Shown here one piece after another: positions 24,397 through 33,958 of a stretch of DNA of 45,366 bases (position 1 is the stretch's first letter; every line of letters begins with the position of its first letter). The translations under genes and the position numbers were made by a program. Location of the stretch: NCBI GenBank assembly GCA_020629375.1, contig JAHDDK010000030.1, positions 1-45,366 of the forward strand. The letters run 5' to 3'. Origin of the DNA: Acidimicrobiales bacterium (GTDB lineage Bacteria; Actinomycetota; Acidimicrobiia; Acidimicrobiales; SHLQ01). Under the pieces are notes generated by a model. That model was not told the DNA's origin. It was given only the letters and a program-made list of their open reading frames with translations, and ran no database searches.

Positions 24397-25250
24397 CGAG
24401 CGATCCCTACGGGGCCGGGATCTACATCTTCGCCGGGCTTGACCAGAACGACGCTCACGAATCGGAGATCGACGGGCGCTGCTGCCAATTCGATGACGAC
24501 GGTTGTCTTCGCGTCGTTCACCTGCCGTGAGCGGACGGTCCCGATGACCAGATCGGGCGGAAACAGGCTTCGATCAGACGAGGTCGTCGTGACCGGATCG
24601 CCCACTTCGATCTCGGCGCGGCCGCTGATCCCTTCTTCGATCCGGAGCCGGGTCGAGCTGTTGATGCCCCGCGCAAGCCCAACCTCACCGTTGATCTCGG
24701 CGCCGATGACAAAGCGATCACTCGAGACCAACAGAACGGTCGAGGACGTGCGATCGGCCTGCTCGACACGGCCGACGAGGCCCGCCCGGGTCACGACGGC
24801 CATGTCCTTCTCGACACCATCGGCAGTACCACGTTCGATCTCGATCACCCCGGTGTTGAAGTTGCCGACGGAGCCCGTTCGGACGGGGGCGAGCAGCAGT
24901 GGATACCCTTGCGGGACCTCGAGACCGTTCATCTCGAGAAGCGCTTCGTAATCGCCACGGTCGACGCCGGAGCGGACGAGGTCACCTCGCAAGCGGTCGA
25001 TCTCCTCGCGAAGTTCGATATTTTCGGCTTCGAGCTCGTCGTACTGGGTCGCACCTTCCCAGAGTCCGGTTATCGGCGACGTGATCCGCTCTCCCCCGCT
25101 ACGAATCGGTGAGAGAATCTCGCGGAGCCCTGTCTGGATGGTCCCGAGCGGTCCGAAACTCTGAAAATCCAGCGTGATCAGCGACAAGGACGCGAGCAGG
25201 ATCAACCCGAGGGTCACTCGGCGGCGTCCCGAGCCCTGCGGCGCGGTCAT
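24393..25250 (-). CDS. mreC: Rod shape-determining protein MreC
   Basis: The 285-residue protein starts with a short basic segment and one membrane span (about residues 12-28). A coiled coil (YDELEAENIELREEIDRLRGDL) follows, then the two-barrel periplasmic-type domain with GYPLLLAPVRTGS, TRAGLVGRVEQADRTSSTVLLVSS and LFPPDLVIGTVRS. It scaffolds PBP2 and RodA outside the membrane. It begins 9 nt after the mreB stop, and no strong ribosome site is visible, so coupling to mreB is likely. Confidence 0.93.
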   Translation of the reverse strand: MTAPQGSGRRRVTLGLILLASLSLITLDFQSFGPLGTIQTGLREILSPIRSGGERITSPITGLWEGATQYDELEAENIELREEIDRLRGDLVRSGVDRGDYEALLEMNGLEVPQGYPLLLAPVRTGSVGNFNTGVIEIERGTADGVEKDMAVVTRAGLVGRVEQADRTSSTVLLVSSDRFVIGAEINGEVGLARGINSSTRLRIEEGISGRAEIEVGDPVTTTSSDRSLFPPDLVIGTVRSRQVNDAKTTVVIELAAAPVDLRFVSVVLVKPGEDVDPGPVGIAR

Positions 25251-25259
25251 TCGTCAGGT

Positions 25260-26315
25260 TCAGATCGAGCTGGAAGAGAACAGCACGCCGCGCAGGCGAT
25301 CGAACTGTTCGAGGCTTTCACCAGAACCGAGAGCCACCGCGTCGAGCGGACGTTCGGCTACGAAGACGGGCATACCCGTCTCGTCGCGGAGGCGGACGTC
25401 GAGCCCGTGGAGTAGGGCGCCGCCACCGGCAAGGCATACGCCGCGTTCCATGATGTCGGCGGCAAGTTCGGGGGGCGTTTGATCGAGGGTCATCTTGACC
25501 GCATCGCAAATCGCCTGGACCGGCTCAGCGAGCGCCTCGCGGATCATGTCTGTCGTCATCTCGATGGTCTGTGGCAAGCCCGTGACCAAGTCACGCCCAC
25601 GCACTTCGGCTCGGAGCTCTTGTTGGAGCGGCCATGCCGACCCAAGTGCCTTCTTGATTTCCTCGGCCGTGCGATCGCCGACGGCGACACTGCACTCCTT
25701 CTTGACGTATTGCACGATCGCGTCGTCGAGTTCGTCGCCTCCGACGCGGACCGACTGGCTGGCCACGACGCCGCCGAGCGAGATCACGGCGACCTCGGTC
25801 GTTCCACCGCCAATGTCGACGATCATCGAGCCGGTGGGATCCTGGACCGGCAGACCAGCACCGATCGCTGCCGCCATCGGCTCTTCGATGATGTACGCAG
25901 GCTTGCGCGCCCCGGCGAACTCGGCTGCTTCCTGCACAGCACGCTGCTCGACGCCGGTGATCCCCGACGGGACGCAGATCACCATGCGCGGACGAGCCCA
26001 CTTACGTGGGTGCACCCGCTCGATGAAGTAGCGGAGCATCTTCTCGCAGATGTCGAAGTCGGCGATCACGCCGTCCTTCAACGGACGGACCGCTTGAATG
26101 TGCGATGGCGTGCGGCCGATCATTCGCTTGGCTTCAGCGCCGACGGCCAGCGGCTCACCGGTGTGCACGTTGACCGCAACGACGGACGGCTCGTTGAGGA
26201 CGATGCCCTCACCGCGGACGTACACCAGGGTGTTGGCGGTTCCGAGGTCCACGGCCATATCTCGCCCGGCCACCGAGCCAAAGCCCGAGAACCCTCTCCG
26301 CACACTGTCAGCCAT
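25260..26315 (-). CDS. mreB: Rod shape-determining protein MreB (bacterial actin)
   Basis: The 351-residue protein has the actin phosphate-1 loop (MAVDLGTANTLVYVRGEGIV), VCVPSGITGVEQRA, the phosphate-2 segment MIVDIGGGTTEVAVISLGG and the adenosine segment LAGGGALLHGLDVRL. It polymerises along the membrane and positions the wall-synthesis complex, so the cell is probably rod-shaped at some stage. ATG 26315 (GGGAG 6 nt upstream) is preferred to an in-frame start 123 nt further up that would add an atypical leader and include the promoter. It is first in the operon. Confidence 0.96.
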   Translation of the reverse strand: MADSVRRGFSGFGSVAGRDMAVDLGTANTLVYVRGEGIVLNEPSVVAVNVHTGEPLAVGAEAKRMIGRTPSHIQAVRPLKDGVIADFDICEKMLRYFIERVHPRKWARPRMVICVPSGITGVEQRAVQEAAEFAGARKPAYIIEEPMAAAIGAGLPVQDPTGSMIVDIGGGTTEVAVISLGGVVASQSVRVGGDELDDAIVQYVKKECSVAVGDRTAEEIKKALGSAWPLQQELRAEVRGRDLVTGLPQTIEMTTDMIREALAEPVQAICDAVKMTLDQTPPELAADIMERGVCLAGGGALLHGLDVRLRDETGMPVFVAERPLDAVALGSGESLEQFDRLRGVLFSSSSI

Positions 26316-26368
26316 CGATGCTCCCAGTCGGAGGCGCCGCATGGGTACGGCCCCTCGCTCCTGGCCAA

Positions 26369-26398
26369 ACTCTAGGCAGTGTCGTAACCAAGTTGCAA
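26369..26398 (-). promoter_or_regulatory. Promoter of the mreBCD-mrdA-rodA operon
   Basis: On the minus strand TTGCAA (26398-26393) and TAGAGT (26374-26369) are separated by 18 nt, a reasonable sigma-70 type pair. The expected start lies about 47 nt before the mreB ATG, leaving room for the GGGAG site. The remainder of the 194-nt gap toward ndk shows only the hairpin next to the ndk stop. Confidence 0.5.
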
Positions 26399-26491
26399 AA
26401 CACAACCCACCACGTAACGACCCTCCGTGCGCAGACAACCACGAGCCGCGAGATCACGGCGAGAGAGGAGCCGCGACATCACCGCGCAAGC

Positions 26492-26506
26492 GGCCCGGGA
26501 CGGGCC
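26492..26506 (-). terminator. GC hairpin just after ndk, terminator-like without T-run
   Basis: GGCCCG and CGGGCC pair as a 6-bp stem around a 3-nt loop, 3 nt past the ndk stop. No run of T follows on the minus strand, so it may only protect the 3' end or act with Rho. Confidence 0.3.
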
Positions 26507-26509
26507 ACC

Positions 26510-26917
26510 TCAGAGGTTCGGGAAGAAGATTCCGATCTCCCGCGCCGCCGACTCATTCGAGTCCGAGCCGTGGACGAGGTTCTCGGTCATGATCGTGCCG
26601 AAATCGCCACGAATCGTTCCGGCCGGCGATTCGGCAGGATTCGTTGCCCCCATCATCGATCGAACGATCGCATACGTGTCGTCCGGGCCTTCGAGCACCA
26701 TGACCATCGCTGGAGACCGACTCATGAAGGCCTTGAGATCCGGGTAGAAGCCCTTGTCGACATGCTCTTCGTAGTGCTTGTCGAGAGTGGCATCGTCGAG
26801 CTGGCGCAGCTCGGCGGCGACGATGGTGAGGCCCTTGTCCTCGAAGCGGGAAACGATGCGCCCAACGAGGCCTCGTTCGACGGCGTCGGGCTTGCAGATC
26901 ACGAAGGTCCGGTTCAT
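26510..26917 (-). CDS. ndk: Nucleoside diphosphate kinase
   Basis: The 135-residue protein begins MNRTFVICKPDAVERGLVGRI and contains NLVHGSDSNESAAREI, with H116 as the phosphohistidine. It balances NTP and dNTP pools in the cytoplasm. The length is normal for the family. No ribosome site precedes the ATG, but TAGATT lies 7 nt upstream. An in-frame upstream extension has no coding look and covers the divergent sigma gene. Confidence 0.95.
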   Translation of the reverse strand: MNRTFVICKPDAVERGLVGRIVSRFEDKGLTIVAAELRQLDDATLDKHYEEHVDKGFYPDLKAFMSRSPAMVMVLEGPDDTYAIVRSMMGATNPAESPAGTIRGDFGTIMTENLVHGSDSNESAAREIGIFFPNL

Positions 26918-26924
26918 GGCGCAG

Positions 26925-26930
26925 AATCTA
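26925..26930 (-). promoter_or_regulatory. -10 box (TAGATT), likely leaderless promoter of ndk
   Basis: On the minus strand TAGATT ends 7 nt before the ndk ATG at 26917, the same geometry as several other genes in the window. Confidence 0.5.
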
Positions 26931-26999
26931 CCGTCGGTGCGATCACAACATCGTGATTCCCGCGGATACACATGGACCCCTCGGCCGTCCAAGGATGCG

Positions 27000-27533
27000 G
27001 TGACCACGGCGATGACCACATCGACACTCCAGACACGAGCCCGAGCGGGCGACCCCGAAGCCTTCGGCGCGCTCATTCGACGTTGGGACGGCGACCTCCG
27101 GGGCGTTGCGTGGAGTGTCGTCCGCTCCGGTTCAGCGACCGATGACGTCATGCAAGTCGCGTACGAGCGAGCCTTCCGTTCGATCGATCGGTTCGACGGG
27201 AGGGCATCGATGAAAACCTGGCTGCACTCGATTGTCTATCGCACGGCGATCGACCACCTCCGCTACGAAGGGCGTCGCCGCCACGACGAGATCGACTCAC
27301 TCCTTGGAACGTCCGCCACCGACCCGGGCACCGAGCGAGCAGCCGTGACCCGTGCGGAGCTCGACGCGGTCCTCGACGACTGCTCACCGGACCAACGGGC
27401 GATGCTGATGCTCGTTGCCGCCGACGGCTACTCGATCGACGAAGCCGCCGAGATCCTCGAGATTCCTCGTGGCACGGTCGCCTCTCGACTATCCCGCATC
27501 CGAAAACGGCTCTCTCGATGGGAGGACACCTGA
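27000..27533 (+). CDS. ECF-type RNA polymerase sigma factor
   Basis: From GTG 27000 (AAGGA 4 nt upstream) the product is 177 residues; ATG 27012, four codons later, is an alternative. Region 2 reads AFGALIRRWDGDLRGVAW through DVMQVAYERAFRSIDRFDGRASMKTWLHSIVYRTAIDHLR; region 4 reads LDDCSPDQRAMLMLVAADGYSIDEAAEILEIPRGTVASRLSRIRKRL, a helix-turn-helix that reads the -35 box. There is no region 1.1 or 3. The next gene overlaps by TGATG and encodes a membrane protein, the usual place of the anti-sigma factor. The target promoters and signal are unknown. Confidence 0.9.
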   Translation: MTTAMTTSTLQTRARAGDPEAFGALIRRWDGDLRGVAWSVVRSGSATDDVMQVAYERAFRSIDRFDGRASMKTWLHSIVYRTAIDHLRYEGRRRHDEIDSLLGTSATDPGTERAAVTRAELDAVLDDCSPDQRAMLMLVAADGYSIDEAAEILEIPRGTVASRLSRIRKRLSRWEDT

Positions 27534-29035
27534 TGACACACGACGATCCTCTCTCCGCGCCTGACGGCGACTCTTGGCCCGACGGTCTCGCTGCGTCACT
27601 CCGAGCCGCCGTACCCGACCCCGGCGCCGGATACTGGGACGAAATCGGCGTCCGGTTGAACAACATCGCTACGACTCGTGAGTCGTCCGGACTCACACCC
27701 GACGCGACCGACACCGCAATCGGACTCGACCGTGCGATCGACACGACGATCTCTCCTCATGAAGGTCCGTTACTCGAACCCCGGGCCAAGAGACGACGAG
27801 CGGCCTTTGCCCTCGCCGCCGCAGCGACACTGATCGCCGGCGTGATCGCTGCGGACTCGCTCCGCGACGAAACCGCCACGCTCGACACCGCTGGCTCCGC
27901 CACGACCACCGCGCCGGCGAAAGCGACCGAACTCGCTGTCTCCACCACCACGACAGAGGTTGCCCCCACCACGATCGCCAACACAACCACGACGACAACG
28001 CCCTCGACGTCGATCGCCGGCGCCGAAGACGCTGACGCTGACGCGACCACGGCCGGACCACCCGCAACGACCACGACGACGATCGCCCGCAATGAGCGGC
28101 CACCGATCGGAATGTCGGCCGAGTCCATGCCGACCTGCTACTCGGCGGGATCCGACGATCGACTGCTCATCCTCGTCGACGAACTGGTCGACGGACGTCG
28201 ATTCACCGCATCAGAGTTCGTTGGTGGACAAACAACGCCCACGAATCTTTCCTACGGCGCCAACGACGGTTCGGTCGAGGCCGCTGACGGCTGGCACGCA
28301 CTGACCAACCTGACGCGGCGTCCGAACGTGGAGACTCGCACTGTTTCGTGGGTCTTCGACGGTGAGAGTGCCTCGAGTTATGAAGACGAGGCCTGGTTCG
28401 CCGCCGACTGCGAAGCCTGGAGCGATCTCGACGAACTCATCGATGACACCATCGAGGCGGTCGGCATCGCCGAAACTCTTGACCGAAGCGTCGACCTTCG
28501 TCCCCTCGACGCGATGGCGACAGCGGGGTCCGGCGTCGTCGCAACGATCTCGAACGGCCAACGCTGGACGGTGCACACCTGGCCGGGCACAGACATGCCC
28601 GCCTTCGGCACGCTCGGCGCCGGGGTCAACAACATCACTGCCTCTGGCCGAATCGCAACCGTCGATGGTGAGTCGTGGACCGAGCTCGACTTTCCACGCT
28701 TCCCAACCGGCACGAGCTCGCGAGCCTGGATTCCAACGGCGGCGCTCACCGGAGAAGTCCGATCCGTCGACGAGGTCGTCGCCAACGGGAACGGCGCAAC
28801 GTTCGTGCGGATCGATCAGGTCCTCACGCGCGAAGACGACGAACTCGCCCAGTTCGCCGTGCTCATCAGCGGACGTGAGATCCCGATCGCCGATGAGGCG
28901 ACCCTGTTCGACTTCACCGGCACGCTCGCAGAGATCATTGATTTCGGAGTCCTCAGTGCCGAAGCTGTCGTCGAAGTCCGCCTCGAGGCTGGTGCGATCA
29001 CCGAACTCCGGGTCGACTCGTTCCTCGCCGGCTAA
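27533..29035 (+). CDS. Membrane-anchored protein with Thr-rich linker, possible anti-sigma factor
   Basis: The 500-residue protein overlaps the sigma gene stop by one base, with a GGGAGGA site upstream. Residues 1 to about 82 are cytoplasmic, followed by one membrane span (AAFALAAAATLIAGVIAA) and a Thr/Ala-rich linker with runs of TTTTT. An outside domain of about 300 residues has two Cys (TCYSAG and ADCEAW) that could form a disulfide. I see no classical zinc anti-sigma HxxxCxxC in the short N-terminal part, so it is assigned by position only. The outer domain is not recognised. The stop lies 3 nt from the convergent folC stop. Confidence 0.65.
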   Translation: MTHDDPLSAPDGDSWPDGLAASLRAAVPDPGAGYWDEIGVRLNNIATTRESSGLTPDATDTAIGLDRAIDTTISPHEGPLLEPRAKRRRAAFALAAAATLIAGVIAADSLRDETATLDTAGSATTTAPAKATELAVSTTTTEVAPTTIANTTTTTTPSTSIAGAEDADADATTAGPPATTTTTIARNERPPIGMSAESMPTCYSAGSDDRLLILVDELVDGRRFTASEFVGGQTTPTNLSYGANDGSVEAADGWHALTNLTRRPNVETRTVSWVFDGESASSYEDEAWFAADCEAWSDLDELIDDTIEAVGIAETLDRSVDLRPLDAMATAGSGVVATISNGQRWTVHTWPGTDMPAFGTLGAGVNNITASGRIATVDGESWTELDFPRFPTGTSSRAWIPTAALTGEVRSVDEVVANGNGATFVRIDQVLTREDDELAQFAVLISGREIPIADEATLFDFTGTLAEIIDFGVLSAEAVVEVRLEAGAITELRVDSFLAG

Positions 29036-29038
29036 CGC

Positions 29039-30322
29039 TCAATCCAGCGAACTGCGGGCCTCGCCAACGACGTACAACGAGCCCGTGACGATCACCATGC
29101 CATCAGTGCCTGCCAGCACCCGCGCTCGGTCGACCGCATCTTCGGCATCGGTGGCCGTCTCTGCGGTAGCCCCGGCGGACGTCGCAGCGTCGACGATTTG
29201 TTGCGGATCGATCGATCGTGGCGAGTTGACCGGAGTCGCGACGACCCAATCGCCAGGGCCAACACCGACTTCGGCGATGAACTCCGCCGGATCCCGCGGC
29301 TCCAACGTGGCCAAGACATACACCCGTGGCGATGCGCCACCAAAGCTCGCCTCGATCGTCGAGCGCAACGCCTGTGCAGCCTGCGGATTGTGCGCGCCAT
29401 CGAGAATCACCAACGGTTCTCGCCCAACGACTTCGACCCGACCCGGAAGCCGAAGCTCTCCCATCGACTCTGCCAGCACGTCGTCTTCGACCGCAGCGTC
29501 GAAAAACTCCTCGACCGCCGTGACGGCAATCGAGGCGTTGGTCGCTTGATGGGATCCGAAGACCGACAAGAAAACGTCCTCGTACAGGCCTCGAGGCGTA
29601 CGGATATCGATCAGGCGACCTCCCACCGCCGGCTGATCACCGATCAGTTCGAAATCTCGTCCGATGAGCTTCGTCGCGGCCGCACCCTCACCTTCGAAGA
29701 TGTCGAGCAGGTCGGGCGACGGTTCGCCCACGACGAGCGTCGAGGCGGGCTTGGCGATGCCGACCTTCTCGCCCGCAATGTCGCGTCGCCAGTCGCCCTT
29801 GCCATCGGTGTGGTCACGCCCGATGTTCGTCACCACCGCAACATCGGCCTCAATCACATTGGTCGCGTCGAATCGGCCGAGCACTCCCACCTCGACGACC
29901 GCCACATCGACAGCAACCTCGGCGAACCAGCGGTACGCAGCCGCCGTCAGCAGCTCGAAATAGCTGTTTGGGTGCTCGGTCAGCTCGGCCACCTGAGCCA
30001 GCGCCAGCACCTCTGCCCCAAAGTCTTCACGGGCGATCGGCTCGCCATCGATCTCGATCCGTTCCGTGATCGAATCGAGATGCGGGCTCGAATAACGGCC
30101 CACCTTCAGACCCTTCGCCTGAAGAAGGCGAGCGATCATCGTCGCCGTCGAGCCCTTTCCGTTCGTCCCAGTCACATGGATCGACCGAAACGCCCGATGC
30201 GGATCCCCCGACACCTCCATGAGCGCAGACATCGACTCGAGCGACAGGCCCTCGAAGAACCCCGCACGAGCCTCCAGATTGATGTGGCGATCCAGATACC
30301 GCAACGCGTCAGTGAAGCTCAT
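29039..30322 (-). CDS. folC: Folylpolyglutamate synthase/dihydrofolate synthase
   Basis: The 427-residue protein has the Mur-ligase-type ATP loop HVTGTNGKGST, the family motif GRYSSPHLDSITERI, and DVAVVEVGVLGRFDATNVI and ILDGAHNPQAAQAL in the C-terminal domain. It adds glutamate to folates and may also form dihydrofolate from dihydropteroate. The length is normal. ATG 30322 has a GGAG site 8 nt upstream. It lies downstream of clpX on the same strand without the valS gene that often sits between them. Confidence 0.93.
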   Translation of the reverse strand: MSFTDALRYLDRHINLEARAGFFEGLSLESMSALMEVSGDPHRAFRSIHVTGTNGKGSTATMIARLLQAKGLKVGRYSSPHLDSITERIEIDGEPIAREDFGAEVLALAQVAELTEHPNSYFELLTAAAYRWFAEVAVDVAVVEVGVLGRFDATNVIEADVAVVTNIGRDHTDGKGDWRRDIAGEKVGIAKPASTLVVGEPSPDLLDIFEGEGAAATKLIGRDFELIGDQPAVGGRLIDIRTPRGLYEDVFLSVFGSHQATNASIAVTAVEEFFDAAVEDDVLAESMGELRLPGRVEVVGREPLVILDGAHNPQAAQALRSTIEASFGGASPRVYVLATLEPRDPAEFIAEVGVGPGDWVVATPVNSPRSIDPQQIVDAATSAGATAETATDAEDAVDRARVLAGTDGMVIVTGSLYVVGEARSSLD

Positions 30323-30335
30323 CTACATGACTCCA

Positions 30336-30351
30336 CGGGCCCGAGGGCCCG
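30336..30351. terminator. GC hairpin between clpX and folC
   Basis: CGGGCCC and GGGCCCG are exact reverse complements 2 nt apart, giving at least a 6-bp stem with a 4-nt loop. It lies in the 94-nt gap after the clpX stop and before folC. No T-run follows on either strand, so it is at best a weak or Rho-dependent end. Confidence 0.25.
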
Positions 30352-30416
30352 CTCCGATGCACCACTCAGCGGTGTTCATCTCTTGCCCGACGCTGGAGTC
30401 GATCGGATGGCGTCGA

Positions 30417-31694
30417 TCAGCTGGCGGCGCGGCGGGGACGGTCGTCTTCGGCACCAGGCTGAACCGGATGCAGCGTCGGATTGACGCCATCGTTGACCAC
30501 ATCGTCGGTGATCACGACCTTGCTCACGTCATCTCGACCCGGAAGGTCGTACATCGTGGCGAGCAGCACCTCTTCGAGAACGGCACGCAGGCCGCGGGCT
30601 CCCACGCCACGGGCGATGGCCTGGTCGGCGATCGCGAGGAGGGCCTCATCGGTGAAGTCGAGCTCGCAGTTCTCGAACTCGAAGAACTTGCGGTACTGCT
30701 TGATCAGCGCGTTCTTCGGCTCGGTCAGCACTCGAACGAGATCGTCACGGAAGAGGTTTCCTACCGATCCAACGACTGGCAAACGGCCGATGAACTCGGG
30801 GATGAGACCGAAGGTCATCAGATCCTCGGGACGCATGCGGGTGAGGACATCGCCCAGGTCATCGCGTTCTTCACGGCGGCGAATGTTGGCATTGAAGCCG
30901 ACGCCCCCACGGTCCTCGCGCTCGTCAATGATCTTCTCGATCCCGGCAAACGCGCCGCCACAAATGAACAAGATGTTCGTGGTGTCGATCTGGATGAACT
31001 CCTGATGCGGATGCTTGCGGCCGCCCTGTGGCGGAACCGCAGCCGTCGTGCCCTCGAGGATCTTCAGCAACGCCTGCTGCACACCCTCGCCCGAAACGTC
31101 ACGGGTGATCGACGGGTTCTCGCTCTTGCGGGCGACCTTGTCGATCTCGTCGATGTAGATGATGCCGGTCTCGGCCTTCTTGACGTCGTAGTCGGCGGCC
31201 TGCAGGAGCTTGAGGAGGATGTTCTCGACGTCCTCACCGACGTAGCCGGCCTCGGTCAACGCCGTGGCGTCGGCGATGGCGAACGGCACGTTGAGCATGC
31301 GAGCCAACGTCTGCGCAAGCAGCGTTTTGCCACAACCCGTCGGTCCGACGAGCAAAATGTTCGACTTCGAGAGTTCGACCTCGTTGTCGAGCGACGCACC
31401 GAACTCCACCCGCTTGTAGTGGTTGTACACCGCAACTGCGAGGATCTTCTTCGCGTGCTCCTGCCCGATGATGTACGTGTCGAGGAACTCGTGGATCTCT
31501 GTCGGCTTGGGGAGATCGCCGAAGTCGATGTCGGACGCTTCGGCAAGCTCCTCTTCGATGATCTCGTTGCAGAGGTCGATGCACTCGTCACAGATGTACA
31601 CACCTGGACCAGCGATGAGCTTCTTCACCTGCTTCTGCGACTTTCCGCAGAAGGAGCACTTCAGAAGCTCTCCCCCTTCACCGAATTTGGCCAC
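30417..31694 (-). CDS. clpX: ATP-dependent Clp protease ATPase subunit ClpX
   Basis: The 425-residue protein has the N-terminal zinc domain (C13, C16, C35, C38), Walker A GPTGCGKT, Walker B IIYIDEID, the pore-loop-bearing AAA+ core and the IGF-type loop region for ClpP docking ([12 protein letters not shown] precedes sensor 2). It unfolds tagged proteins and feeds them to ClpP, encoded immediately upstream. The start is GTG with GGGAG 8 nt before it. Confidence 0.97.
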   Translation of the reverse strand: MAKFGEGGELLKCSFCGKSQKQVKKLIAGPGVYICDECIDLCNEIIEEELAEASDIDFGDLPKPTEIHEFLDTYIIGQEHAKKILAVAVYNHYKRVEFGASLDNEVELSKSNILLVGPTGCGKTLLAQTLARMLNVPFAIADATALTEAGYVGEDVENILLKLLQAADYDVKKAETGIIYIDEIDKVARKSENPSITRDVSGEGVQQALLKILEGTTAAVPPQGGRKHPHQEFIQIDTTNILFICGGAFAGIEKIIDEREDRGGVGFNANIRRREERDDLGDVLTRMRPEDLMTFGLIPEFIGRLPVVGSVGNLFRDDLVRVLTEPKNALIKQYRKFFEFENCELDFTDEALLAIADQAIARGVGARGLRAVLEEVLLATMYDLPGRDDVSKVVITDDVVNDGVNPTLHPVQPGAEDDRPRRAAS

Positions 31695-31741
31695 GCGCTG
31701 CTCCCTGATCGAACGATTACCTACCGAAACCTGTCGGTCGG

Positions 31742-32383
31742 CTACTCGACTGCCTTGATGGGTCCACTGGTATCGATTGCGGCCCGGTTGTCGATGACCT
31801 CGTCAATGATTCCATATTCGAGGGCTTCGCTGGCGGTCATTACGTAGTCACGGTCCGTGTCGGCCGAGATCTTCTCGACGGTCTGCCCCGTATGCATCGA
31901 TAGCAGCTCTTCGAGCTGCACCTTGAGACGATTGATCTCGTTGGCCGCGATCTCGATGTCCGACACCTGGCCCTGCGCACCGGCGTACGGCTGATGGATC
32001 AGCACCCGGCTGTGAGCCAGACCGAGACGCTTGCCTGGCGTGCCCGCCGCAAGCAGAACAGCAGCTGCGCTGGCTGCCTGACCGAACACGATCGTCGAGA
32101 TGTCGGGCTTCACGTACTGCATCGTGTCGTAGATCGCGAACAACGCGTTGATGTCGCCGCCCGGCGAGTTGATGTAGATGTTGATGTCGCGGTCGGGGTT
32201 TTCCGACTCGAGGTGCAACAACTGGGCCGAAACGAGGTTGGCGATCGTGTCATCGATTGGCGTGCCGAGAAAGATGATGTTGTCTTTCAGGAGCCGCGAG
32301 TAGAGGTCCATGCCTCGCTCGCCGTTGTGGGTCCGCTCGATGACCTGCGGTACCAGATAGTTCTGTGCGTTCGTCACGTTCAC
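31742..32383 (-). CDS. clpP: ATP-dependent Clp protease proteolytic subunit ClpP
   Basis: The 213-residue serine protease has S105 in GQAASAAA, H130 in VLIHQP and the third triad residue in the ISADTDRDY segment. [19 protein letters not shown] forms the oxyanion strand. It starts with GTG overlapping the tig stop (GTGA); a second GTG two codons later has a better-spaced GAGGA site and could be the true start. The actinobacterial pattern of two clpP paralogues is not seen; only one copy lies here. Confidence 0.95.
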   Translation of the reverse strand: MNVTNAQNYLVPQVIERTHNGERGMDLYSRLLKDNIIFLGTPIDDTIANLVSAQLLHLESENPDRDINIYINSPGGDINALFAIYDTMQYVKPDISTIVFGQAASAAAVLLAAGTPGKRLGLAHSRVLIHQPYAGAQGQVSDIEIAANEINRLKVQLEELLSMHTGQTVEKISADTDRDYVMTASEALEYGIIDEVIDNRAAIDTSGPIKAVE

Positions 32384-33732
32384 TCTTCCTCTGACGCATC
32401 GTCGGCGTCGTCCTGTTCTGGCGGGGTCAACAGATCGCGGTCGACGGGATTCCCATCTTCATCGACGATCTCGGCTTTCTCGATCACCCACTGGAGTGCC
32501 GAGCGAAGCCGCATGTCGGATCGAATGGCCGTCATCCGCCCATTTGCGTCGAGCGTGGTCTTCACATCGGCAAGTGGCTGGTCGAGCTGAGTCGCCAAGT
32601 GCATCAACTCCGTGTCGAGCTCATCCTCATCGACATCGATGCCCTCGGCTTCGGCGATCGCACGCAGCGCCAGGTCGACTCGCGCCGACGTCTGGGCCTG
32701 CTCGTTGAGCTGCTCACGGAACATCTCCGGCGTCGTGCCCGTGATCTGGAGGTACTGCTCGAGCTGCAACCCCTGCGCCTGCATACGCATCGCGAGCTCC
32801 TGCGCGCGGTTCTCCATCTCGTCCTCGATGAGGGCATCGCTCAGGTCGTCGGTGACGAGCTCGGCGAGCGCTTCGCTCGTCTTCGTGTCGACCTCGGCCG
32901 CAGCCTGCGAACGCTTGACATCGGCGATCCGGGTCATGAGGTCATCGCGAAGTTCGTCCATCGTGTCGAACTCCGACGCCTCCTTGGCGAGGTCGTCGTC
33001 GGCTTCGGGCAGCACCTGTTCTTGGACCTCTTTGACCTCGATCACAAAGTCGATCGACGTGTCCTGATCGTCCGCAGGATGATCCGCAGCGAACTCGACG
33101 GTGTCACCCGCCGACGCTCCGGTCAGGTTCTCATCGATCTCCGCCACGACCGCGCCCGAACCCAGGACATAGTCGTAGTCCTCTGCGGTCAACCCCGGCA
33201 CCGGCTCACCGTCGACCGTGCCAGCGATGTCGATCGTGACGTGGTCGCCCTCGGTCGCCGCCCGCTCGACCGTTTCGAGCTCGGCGTGCTGGCGGCGGAT
33301 CGAATCCACACGCTCCTCGAGATCGGCGTCGGTCGCGTGTGGCGACGTGACCTCGATCCGAAGACCTTCGTAGCCGGAGACCGTGACCGTCGGCCGCACT
33401 TCGACCACCGCATCAAACGTGATGTCGCCCGCCTCCTGACCACCGGTGATCTCGATCTCCGGGGCAGCGATGACGTCGACGCCGTTGTCGACGACCGCCT
33501 TGCTGTAGTACTCGGGCAGCGCAGAACGCATCGCCTCTTCGCGCGCCATCGCCGGGCCGAGCTGCTTCTCCAGCAACTTGCGCGGCACCTTGCCGGGCCG
33601 GAAGCCCGGCATGCGAACCTCTTTCGAGATCCGCTTGTAGGCGGCGTCGAGTTCGGGTTCGAACTCGACTTCGTCGATCGTGACGGACAACTTGACTTTG
33701 TTGTCCTCGAGGGTTTCGAGCGTGCTGTTCAC
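32380..33732 (-). CDS. tig: Trigger factor
   Basis: The 450-residue chaperone has the ribosome-binding N-domain with the loop [19 protein letters not shown], the FKBP-type prolyl isomerase domain ([19 protein letters not shown] through [13 protein letters not shown]) and the helical C-domain, ending in an acidic tail. It binds nascent chains at the ribosome exit. The GTG start has no ribosome site; TAGACT lies 9 nt upstream, so a very short leader is likely. The tig-clpP-clpX order is widely conserved. Confidence 0.95.
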   Translation of the reverse strand: MNSTLETLEDNKVKLSVTIDEVEFEPELDAAYKRISKEVRMPGFRPGKVPRKLLEKQLGPAMAREEAMRSALPEYYSKAVVDNGVDVIAAPEIEITGGQEAGDITFDAVVEVRPTVTVSGYEGLRIEVTSPHATDADLEERVDSIRRQHAELETVERAATEGDHVTIDIAGTVDGEPVPGLTAEDYDYVLGSGAVVAEIDENLTGASAGDTVEFAADHPADDQDTSIDFVIEVKEVQEQVLPEADDDLAKEASEFDTMDELRDDLMTRIADVKRSQAAAEVDTKTSEALAELVTDDLSDALIEDEMENRAQELAMRMQAQGLQLEQYLQITGTTPEMFREQLNEQAQTSARVDLALRAIAEAEGIDVDEDELDTELMHLATQLDQPLADVKTTLDANGRMTAIRSDMRLRSALQWVIEKAEIVDEDGNPVDRDLLTPPEQDDADDASEEE

Positions 33733-33741
33733 AGGCGGAGC

Positions 33742-33747
33742 AGTCTA
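33742..33747 (-). promoter_or_regulatory. -10 box (TAGACT) of the tig-clpP-clpX unit
   Basis: On the minus strand TAGACT ends 9 nt before the tig GTG, implying a leader of only a few bases. It is 27 nt away from the divergent -10 box of the tRNA-Gly gene. Confidence 0.35.
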
Positions 33748-33774
33748 TGGGCACGCAAGCGTTCGCCCCACGGA

Positions 33775-33780
33775 TACACT
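33775..33780 (+). promoter_or_regulatory. -10 box (TACACT) of tRNA-Gly
   Basis: TACACT, within GATACACT, ends 10 nt before the tRNA 5' end, fitting a transcript start a few bases before the mature tRNA. I see no good -35 box. Confidence 0.4.
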
Positions 33781-33790
33781 GACTGAACCC

Positions 33791-33862
33791 GCGAGTGTAG
33801 TTCAACGGCTAGAACCTCAGCCTTCCAAGCTGATGATGTGGGTTCGATTCCCATCACTCGCT
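33791..33862 (+). tRNA. tRNA-Gly(TCC)
   Basis: The 7-bp acceptor stem GCGAGTG pairs with CACTCGC; TCAGC/GCTGA forms the anticodon stem around CTTCCAA, with anticodon TCC at 33824-33826. The T arm is GTGGGTTCGATTCCCAT. The discriminator base is T. CCA is not encoded. Confidence 0.92.
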
Positions 33863-33871
33863 CTCTGCCCT

Positions 33872-33918
33872 TTGCCGCAAGGCTCGCAAAAGGCTCGCAC
33901 TGCGGAATGCCAGCGGCC
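33872..33918 (+). repeat. Imperfect direct repeat downstream of tRNA-Gly, unit 1
   Basis: The 47-nt unit starts TTGCCGCAAGGCTCGCA and ends GAATGCCAGCGGCC. It is the same as unit 2 (33959-33995) except for about 10 extra bases caused by a second GGCTCGCA. The CCGCA/TGCGG ends can pair. It lies in the 142-nt gap between tRNA-Gly and the convergent membrane protein; its role is unknown. Confidence 0.6.
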
Positions 33919-33958
33919 ACCACCGCACCGACCGGCACAGCCGGATCGGTGCTGCTCC

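Noticed and set aside
26316..26438. Longer MreB N-terminus
   Set aside because: It would include the TTGCAA/TAGAGT promoter and adds 41 residues not found in MreB; ATG 26315 has a GGGAG site.
26492..30351. Strong intrinsic terminators
   Set aside because: The GC hairpins after ndk and between clpX and folC lack a T-run; they are listed only as weak, terminator-like features.
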